64,000 bases of DNA from contig NZ_JABTYH010000010.1 in the NCBI RefSeq assembly GCF_013314975.1, positions 62,001 to 126,000 of the forward strand. Direction: 5' to 3'. The position numbers and the translations under genes were made by a program. Within the stretch, counting starts at the first letter, position 1. Each line of letters starts with the position of its first letter. Origin of the DNA: Pseudarthrobacter oxydans (lineage in GTDB: Bacteria; Actinomycetota; Actinomycetes; Actinomycetales; Micrococcaceae). The notes under the pieces were generated by a model. The model was not told the DNA's origin. It saw only the letters and a list, made by a program, of their open reading frames with translations, and did not search any database. This document shows, piece by piece, positions 58,522-64,000 of this stretch.

Positions 58522-59289
58522 ATGCCCTTGCGCAGAACTCACGGACGCCACCGCGCGGTCCCCGTCCACACCAGCGCTCTTTCGGTGCTGTCCAAATCCG
58601 TCGCTGCCAGCGCCGGGACTGCAGGACGTCAGGCAGCCGTCATCGCCGCGGCTTCCGGCCTGGTTCTGACCAGCGGCATTGCTGCCCAGGCCGCAGATGC
58701 ACCGGCCCAGCGAGACGCGGAACCAGCGTCGGCCCTGGAGCCCGCCTCCCAGGTTCAGACCCCGCTCACTGCTGACGCTACGATCCAGATCTCCTTCGAG
58801 CGTCCCGCCGTGAAGACAACACCGGCGCCCGTCATCGAGACACCCAAGCCTGTTGCAGCTCCCAGCGCTGCTGTCGCAGCCACGCCTCCCGCCGCAAAGG
58901 CCGCCGCGCCGGCGAAGGCCCAGGTCACCGTCACCCCTGCCGCCGCCGCACCTGCTCCGGCGGCAGGCGGCACCAACGCCACCATGGTGTCTTCCGCTTA
59001 CGCCCAGATCGGCATGATTCAGGATTGCACACGGTTGGTGGAAAACGCTCTTAATGCTGCCGGGATCCCTGTCGGTGACCTTGGGCCGATGCAGTTTATG
59101 AACTACGGCACCGTGGTCACCGACCCCCAGCCTGGTGACATGGTGATGCAGCCCGGCCACGTCGGTATTTACCTCGGCAACGGCCAGGTCCTCAGCTCTG
59201 GACTGAACGGCAAAAACGAAACGGCCGTTCACCCCCTGACCTGGATGACCTCCAAAGGTGCAGTCACCTTCGTCCGAGCGGGAGCCTGA
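58522..59289 (+). CDS. Secreted NlpC/P60-like peptidoglycan hydrolase
   Basis: It has 255 residues with GGGAGAGG upstream. An N-terminal signal region ('AVIAAASGLVLTSGIAAQAADAP') is followed by an Ala/Pro-rich wall-spanning linker of about 90 residues. The C-terminal domain shows Cys in 'MIQDCTRLVENALNAAGI', His in 'PQPGDMVMQPGHVGIYLGNGQVLSSG' and a further His in 'ETAVHPLTWM'. It should cleave cell-wall peptide bonds. Placement behind a c-di-AMP riboswitch ties it to turgor and wall control. Confidence 0.9.
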   Translation: MPLRRTHGRHRAVPVHTSALSVLSKSVAASAGTAGRQAAVIAAASGLVLTSGIAAQAADAPAQRDAEPASALEPASQVQTPLTADATIQISFERPAVKTTPAPVIETPKPVAAPSAAVAATPPAAKAAAPAKAQVTVTPAAAAPAPAAGGTNATMVSSAYAQIGMIQDCTRLVENALNAAGIPVGDLGPMQFMNYGTVVTDPQPGDMVMQPGHVGIYLGNGQVLSSGLNGKNETAVHPLTWMTSKGAVTFVRAGA

Positions 59290-59302
59290 GCTCTAGAGAC
59301 CT

Positions 59303-59353
59303 GCTGATGGCCGGTAGTCGGCGCCTTGGGGGCGCCGACTACCGGCCATCAGC
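59303..59353. terminator. Long perfect hairpin after the NlpC/P60-like gene
   Basis: A perfect 23-bp stem (59303-59325 and 59331-59353) with loop TTGGG contains GGCCGGTAGTCGGCGCC. It begins 14 bases after the stop and ends the riboswitch-controlled transcript. Confidence 0.85.
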
Positions 59354-59663
59354 ATATATGGGGCGGCTTGTGAATAGGTGAAATATCCGACGCTAAGGTT
59401 TTGCCGGTCGTCGTAGTGGCCTGTATTTGCCGGGTTTGATGTGATTTGTGCGCGGCCAGGTAGACGGTGTTCCAGAGGGGATGGTGGGGGTGAGAAGGTT
59501 AAGGCCGCTGGCGTGCTAGCGCTGTTGTTCGAAGGAGCGGTCGCGGATTTTCGCCGAGCCGGTTGAAGAATACGGCTCGGGCCGTGACCTGATATTTGTA
59601 TCCGCCGAATTTGCATCAACATGACGGCGACCTTTCCATCCAGCCAACTCACTTCAGGACACG
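59354..59663. other. Intergenic region
   Basis: No gene recognised in about 310 bases. The right end adjoins the stop of the convergent metal ATPase gene. Confidence 0.4.
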
Positions 59664-62150
59664 CTATTTGGTTTTGGATTCGCGGTAGGCGAGGAGGCGG
59701 AGTGCGTTGGCGACGACGAGCAGGGTTGATCCTTCGTGGATCAGGACGGCGAGGCCGATGCCGATGGTCCCGGTGATGGTGGCCGGGATCAGGATCGCGA
59801 CGATGCCGAGGCTGGCCCAGAGGTTCTGGCGGATTATCCGGCTGGATTGCCGGCTGAGGTTCACGGCGAAGGGGAGCCGTTGAAGGTCATCTCCCATGAG
59901 GGCCACGTCGGCGGTTTCCATGGCGACGTCGGAGCCGGCGGCGCCCATCGCGATCCCGACGGTGGCGTTGGCCATGGCCGGTGCGTCGTTGACGCCGTCA
60001 CCGACCATCGCGACCTTATTTTCCCGGCCGCGCAGCTCGATGACGGCTTTGACCTTGTCTTCGGGCAGCAGGTCGCCGCGGGCCTCATCGAGCCCGAGCT
60101 TTCCGGCGACTGCGTCAGCGACGGTCTGGTTGTCACCGGAGAGCATGATCATTTGCTGGATCCCGGCCTGGCGCAGCCGCGTGATAACCGACGCTGCGGA
60201 GTCCCGGGGCGTGTCCATCAGTCCGAGGACGCCCAAGTACCGGGATCCGCGGCGGACGACCATGGTGGTCCGGCCCGCGGCCTCGAGCCGGGCGGTGGAG
60301 CCGGTGATGTCCTGGGTCAGCCTTGCCCCGTCGATTTCGGTGAAGAGCTGCTGCTTGCCGATGTGAATCTGTTCGCCGTCAATCAGAGCGCTGACCCCGC
60401 GGCCAGTGATGCTGGTGACGGCCCCGGCGGTGAGCGGCGGTGTGCCGTCCAGCCGGGCGCGCGCCGCAGTCACGATGGCCGAGGCCAGCGGGTGGTCGCT
60501 TTGGGACTCGACGGCGAGGGCGACATTGAGCAGTTCGGACTCCTTGACTCCCGTCGCCGGTTCCACATCGGTCATTTCCGGTTTGCCCTCCGTGAGGGTG
60601 CCGGTCTTGTCGAAGGCGATAGCACGCAGAGTGCCCAGATTCTCCAAAGGTCCGCCGCCCTTGATGAGCAGGCCGCCGCGGGCTGCCCGGGCCAGCCCGG
60701 ACAGGACCGCGCTCGGGGTGGAGATCGCCAGCGCGCATGGGCTGGCGGCGACCAGGACGGCCAGGGCCCGGTAGAGCGTGGCGGAGAACGGCTCGTCAAT
60801 GACCAGGCCGGCGAGGAGCAGCCCAACGACGAGGATCAGCACGGCGGGAACGAACACGCGCTGGAAGCGGTCCGTGAAACGCTGCGTGGGCGAAATCTGG
60901 GCCTGGGCTTCGCTGACCATCCGCACCACGCGGGCGAGCGTGGAGTCCTTCGACAGCCGTGTCACCTCGATCTCCAGAACGCCGGGCCCGTTGATGGTTC
61001 CCGGGTAGATCCGGCTTTCGGCCGGGATGTTCGCCTCCTTCCGGGAGGCCTGTGGTCCGATCGGGACCTTGTCCACGGGGATGCTTTCCCCGGTTACCGC
61101 TGACTGGTCCACGCTGCTCTGGCCGAGAGTGACGTAACCGTCGGAGGGGATGCGGGTGTTGGGTTTAATGATGACGGTGTCGCCGATCCGCAGCTCCCCG
61201 ACCGGGATTTTGTGCTCGGTGCCGTTGCGTCTGACGAGCGCGGTGTCGGGGGCGAGTTCTGCCAGGGCCTGGATGGCGCGCCGCGCCCGTCCCATAGCGT
61301 AGCTTTCCAGTGCGTGGCCGATGCTGAACAGCGCCAGCAGCAGGGCGCCCTCGGCGAGGTCCCCGAGGACCGCTGCGCCAGCGGCCGCGACCAGCATCAG
61401 GAAATCGATCTCGAACCGCTTGGCCATCACCGTCTGGATGGCTTCCTTCAGGGTGTAGTAGCCGCCGAAGAAATACGCGGCGATATACAGTGCCATGGAA
61501 ACCGCGTCGGCCACGGCAGGGCTGAGCCCGAGCAGGAAGCCCGAGGCAAGGGTCAGGGCGCACAGGACCGCGAAGATCAGCTCGCTTCGCTCACCAAAGA
61601 TCCCCCCGTGCCTGTGATCATGCCCTTCATGGTCTTCCCGCGGTTCCGTGGGCGCCGCGGTCTCGCCGGCACCACCGGGTGCTTTGGAAGCACCGGGCCG
61701 GCCTTCGCGTGGTGGTGTCCCGAAGCGCTCGAGAATGTCCGTGATCGCCTTCTCCGAGGTCCGGTCGGTGAAGTATTCGACCGCGACGGAACCGGTGGCG
61801 GAGACGTGGGCCTCCGCCACGCCGTCCAGGCTGCGCAACCGCTGTTCAAGCAGCTGCGCCCGGGCTGGCCTGGAGACGCCGGCCACCTCTATGCTGAGAT
61901 GGCCGAAGTCGCTGTCCACCCGCGCACCAAGGGACACGGCCAGTTCACGGATCCGGCCCAAGCTGATGACACCGGGTTCGAAATGCACGCACAGCTGCGC
62001 CGCGGCCGTGCCGTCTGCGCGCTTGACGTGGGCATCGATGACGCCCTGCCGGGCCTGAAGACCGTCTGTCAGCATCTGGACGCAGGCGTCCTGTTCATCC
62101 AGCGCCTCGGGCAGCACGGTCTTCAGGTCAAGCTGGGTATCGATTGCCAT
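59664..62150 (-). CDS. P1B-type heavy-metal ATPase (SPC type)
   Basis: It has 828 residues. An N-terminal cytoplasmic region of about 190 residues ends in a His-rich stretch ('EPREDHEGHDHRHGG'). P-type signatures are intact: 'AVTGESIPVDK' (actuator), 'FDKTGTLTEGKPEM' with the phosphorylated Asp, 'SDHPLASAIV' (the HP motif), and 'VAMVGDGVNDAPAMANATVGIAMG'. The transmembrane metal site is 'AASPCALAISTPSAV' (SPC) and the last helices contain 'HEGSTLLVVANALRLL', both typical of the P1B-4 group, which exports Co, Fe, Zn or Cd. The ArsR/SmtB-type regulator is encoded just upstream on the same strand. Confidence 0.9.
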   Translation of the reverse strand: MAIDTQLDLKTVLPEALDEQDACVQMLTDGLQARQGVIDAHVKRADGTAAAQLCVHFEPGVISLGRIRELAVSLGARVDSDFGHLSIEVAGVSRPARAQLLEQRLRSLDGVAEAHVSATGSVAVEYFTDRTSEKAITDILERFGTPPREGRPGASKAPGGAGETAAPTEPREDHEGHDHRHGGIFGERSELIFAVLCALTLASGFLLGLSPAVADAVSMALYIAAYFFGGYYTLKEAIQTVMAKRFEIDFLMLVAAAGAAVLGDLAEGALLLALFSIGHALESYAMGRARRAIQALAELAPDTALVRRNGTEHKIPVGELRIGDTVIIKPNTRIPSDGYVTLGQSSVDQSAVTGESIPVDKVPIGPQASRKEANIPAESRIYPGTINGPGVLEIEVTRLSKDSTLARVVRMVSEAQAQISPTQRFTDRFQRVFVPAVLILVVGLLLAGLVIDEPFSATLYRALAVLVAASPCALAISTPSAVLSGLARAARGGLLIKGGGPLENLGTLRAIAFDKTGTLTEGKPEMTDVEPATGVKESELLNVALAVESQSDHPLASAIVTAARARLDGTPPLTAGAVTSITGRGVSALIDGEQIHIGKQQLFTEIDGARLTQDITGSTARLEAAGRTTMVVRRGSRYLGVLGLMDTPRDSAASVITRLRQAGIQQMIMLSGDNQTVADAVAGKLGLDEARGDLLPEDKVKAVIELRGRENKVAMVGDGVNDAPAMANATVGIAMGAAGSDVAMETADVALMGDDLQRLPFAVNLSRQSSRIIRQNLWASLGIVAILIPATITGTIGIGLAVLIHEGSTLLVVANALRLLAYRESKTK

Positions 62151-62168
62151 ACGTGCTCATTCACAGTG

Positions 62169-62900
62169 TCAGGGCCGGTCGGGTAAGGGGTGCGGGTATA
62201 AAGCGCCGGGAATCAGCCGAACAGGTCCCCGAGGAAGCCGCCGCGCTTGCGGCGGTCGTGCCCGGTCCCCGTGCCCGTCGTGGTGGCCGTCCCTGCGGTC
62301 GGGGTACGGAGGCTGAGCGGTTCCGGGCGCGGGATTCCGGGCTGCGTAGAACGAGGCTTCGGCGTCCATCAGGGACTCCAGTTCGCCGCGGTCCAGGAAA
62401 ATTCCGCGGCAACCTGTGCATTGATCGATGATGACGTCGTTGCGTTCGTAGGGATGCATCTCCGATGCGCATTTGGGCAGGTGAGTGTGCTGGGTGAAGT
62501 ATTCACGATGACTCCTGGTGGATTGGTTCGGTGGTGCGGGCTCAGCGGCGGCAGAGGTTGCGGTAACCATAGGGGAGTGGCTGGCATGGGTGATCGCGAT
62601 GTCCAACAGCATCCGGACGTGGCTGTCGCCAAGGCGGTAAAACCCGACGCGCCCAGCGCGGCGGGTTTCCACGATACGGTGTGCGCGCATACGCCGGAGA
62701 GCCTGGCTCACCGAGGATTCACTCAGCCCCCTCACCGAGGCAAGGTCATGAACGCACACCTCGCCAGCTTTAAGCAGCGTGGCAAGAATCCGGACCCGGC
62801 CCGGGTCGCCCATCAACCTAAACACAGCCGCCACCCGTTCGACATCCTCCGCTGAGGGCAACGCCCCCTGCAGGACCTCAATCCACGTGCCACTCGCCAC
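62169..62900 (-). CDS. ArsR/SmtB-family metal sensor fused in frame to zinc-ribbon sequence
   Basis: Residues 1-125 form an SmtB/CzrA-like repressor: 'VFRLMGDPGRVRILATLLKAGEVCVHDLASVRGLSESSVSQALRRMRAHRIVETRRAGRVGFYRLGDSHVRMLLDIAITHASH'. The last stretch fits the alpha5 zinc site DxHx10HxxH exactly. After about 45 linker residues comes a zf-TFIIB-like part ('KCASEMHPYERNDVIIDQCTGCRGIFLDRGELESLMDAE'). The fusion looks artificial. In another frame GTG 62506 starts 'MNTSPSTLTCP', and the expected tail 'DRRKRGGFLGDLFG' with a stop at 62213-62215 lies in that frame too. This suggests two genes joined by indels. The regulator probably controls the adjacent metal ATPase. Confidence 0.75.
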   Translation of the reverse strand: MASGTWIEVLQGALPSAEDVERVAAVFRLMGDPGRVRILATLLKAGEVCVHDLASVRGLSESSVSQALRRMRAHRIVETRRAGRVGFYRLGDSHVRMLLDIAITHASHSPMVTATSAAAEPAPPNQSTRSHREYFTQHTHLPKCASEMHPYERNDVIIDQCTGCRGIFLDRGELESLMDAEASFYAARNPAPGTAQPPYPDRRDGHHDGHGDRARPPQARRLPRGPVRLIPGALYPHPLPDRP

Positions 62901-63336
62901 TATTGTCCCGGTTCTTCCCGAACGTGCCGTCAGGGTGGGGAATGGACTGAAGTCGTCAGGACATACGAGTGAATTATCACATGATCAGTTGACTACGGGG
63001 TGCTTCATTTCCCCTTTTTCCGATGCGTGCGGCCATTCGAACAGTCCAGGGGTGACCAGTCCCGAAACCGTCATCGTGCCGTGGCGTCCAACCGATCCAG
63101 TGCCCGTTACATTTATTGGGTCCCCGAGGGTCGGGGATTTTGGTCGCTAAATCCGCTATCACTTTCTTGCCCTGTTTTTAATGATCCGGGGGGTGTTGTC
63201 GCCGGGTTCGGAGGCACACGTGGACTGCTGATGGGGACACGGTCGGCTCCTTCCGATTGGGCGAGGTCTCTTTGTAACGCGGGTGCCAGCATCGGGTGTC
63301 GTGACTGCGGCCATGAGTGGTGCAAAGGAGCGCCGG
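62901..63336. other. Regulatory gap and IS110 non-coding end
   Basis: The left part (62940-62990) is AT-rich (GAATTATCACATGATCAGTTGAC) and probably holds the ArsR promoter and operator. The right part, from about 63180 to 63336, lies upstream of the decayed IS110 transposase where a bridge RNA would be encoded. No protein-coding frame was recognised. Confidence 0.4.
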
Positions 63337-64000
63337 ATGGACGAAGGATACGAGGTTTTTTCTGGGGGCTCTATGTCGGTAAGTCTGAGCATCACGCTGT
63401 GGGGTTGAATGCGATTCGGTGAACGTCTTCGACAAGCCGTTGCCGTAGGATGAGGCGCGGCTGCGCGAGCTGTTCATCGGCCTGCAGCAGCAGGGCCGCG
63501 TGCTCGTGATCGTGATAGTGGACCAGCCCAACACCATCGACGCGCTGCCAATAGCGGTGGCGCGGGACTGTGGCTGCACTGTTGCCTACCTCCCGGGCCT
63601 GCCGATGCGCAAAGCGGCTGACCTGTACCCGGGAAAGTCCAAGACGGACGCCCGGGATGCGTCTATCATCGCCGAGACTGCACGTGCCATGCCGCACACC
63701 CTGCAGGCCGTCGACCGGGACAGCGAGGTACCCGCAGCGCTGAAAGTGCTTTCCGGCTTCGACGCCGATCTGACCCATGAGTGCACCAGGGCAATCAACC
63801 GTCTGCGGTCACTGCTGCTGCAGATTTTCCCCGCCCTGGAGCGAGTCTTCCCAGAACGTGCTGACCCGGCGGCCTGGCCCTGGAACTGTTCAATCAAATA
63901 CGCCGGACCGACCGGCCTGCGGGCCGCGGGCCGTGGCAACGTGTGGCGCCGGGCCAGGAACCACAGCCGCAGGGACCCGGTGAATCTGGTCGACGCGATC
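63337..64000 (+). pseudogene. Decayed IS110-family transposase, continues past the right edge
   Basis: ATG 63337 follows AAAGGAG and starts 'MDEGYEVF'. The expected 'LGLDVGKSEHHAVGLN' appears only after extra bases in a T run and a G run, and its catalytic Asp codon is TAT (Tyr). A frameshift follows near 63415, then 'VNVFDKPLP' and an in-frame TAG at about 63448 where Gln is expected. Beyond it the body is readable: 'VDQPNTIDALPIAVARDCG', 'YLPGLPMRKAADLYPGKSKTDARDASIIAETARAMPHTL', 'GFDADLTHECTRAINRLRSLLLQIFPALERV', 'IKYAGPTGLRAAGRGNVWRRARN'. It differs clearly from the IS110 copy at 6101. Confidence 0.8.

Noticed and set aside
59736..61103. Plus-strand frame of 455 codons
   Set aside because: It is antisense to the metal ATPase, which carries all P-type ATPase motifs on the minus strand.

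Overview
This window looks like part of a large plasmid from a GC-rich actinobacterium, most likely a Micrococcaceae member (Arthrobacter or Paenarthrobacter type). The signs are frequent GTG and TTG starts, many ATGA/GTGA start-stop overlaps, an Lsr2 nucleoid protein, SCO6880-type conjugation proteins, DUF4913 and MAB_1171c families, and an actinobacterial c-di-AMP riboswitch upstream of a cell-wall hydrolase. The plasmid assignment rests on a ParA/ParB-like pair with a dense palindrome array, a primase-polymerase-type replication protein and a type IV secretion operon. No rRNA, tRNA or CRISPR array was seen.

Layout. 1-1523: one end of a Tn402/Tn5053-type transposon with a TniA-like transposase running off the left edge. 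1.6-6.0 kb: an accessory, probably defence-related patch (TIGR02391-type protein, WYL fragment, DUF1653, a membrane-anchored beta-rich protein, Fic, TIR-like protein). 6.0-7.6 kb: a damaged IS110 element. 7.9-12.8 kb: the plasmid core, made of a non-coding array of TTCATGCATGAA palindromes, parA-parB, the rep gene and a small ribbon-helix-helix protein. 13.2-16.3 kb: a tight four-gene operon (ImmA/IrrE-like protease, MAB_1171c-like membrane protein, alpha/beta hydrolase, EspR-like regulator) with a GAAACATGTTTC palindrome at each end. 16.9-28.3 kb: a conjugation operon with hydrolase, lipoprotein, MinD-like ATPase, small membrane proteins, VirB6-like channel, SCO6880, VirB4 and VirD4; no relaxase is present. 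Lsr2, an Mrr-like nuclease and a RES-Xre toxin-antitoxin pair follow.

32.4-39.3 kb is a catabolic operon: MFS transporter, amidase, GntR regulator, racemase-like protein, hydantoinase, and a maleate isomerase/arylmalonate decarboxylase-family enzyme, behind a promoter bracketed by two TTTGGGATCCCAAA operators. It is best read as uptake, ring opening and stepwise hydrolysis of a cyclic ureide or imide. 41.3-44.0 kb is an intact IS21-family element with a perfect 6-bp target duplication. 44.7-47.6 kb is a coupled trio (tyrosine recombinase, HTH protein, zinc-ribbon recombinase-like protein), followed by a second RES-Xre pair.

49.5-59.4 kb carries membrane and envelope genes: a CPBP protease homologue, a fasciclin lipoprotein, an ACR3/BASS-type transporter with a MerR regulator and its operator, a transglutaminase-like membrane protein, and an NlpC/P60-like protein under a c-di-AMP riboswitch. 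The window ends with a P1B-type metal ATPase, its ArsR/SmtB regulator fused to zinc-ribbon sequence, and a second, heavily decayed IS110 transposase. Several indels lie in homopolymer runs (both IS110 copies and the ArsR/zinc-ribbon locus), so base-calling error must be considered there as well as decay.
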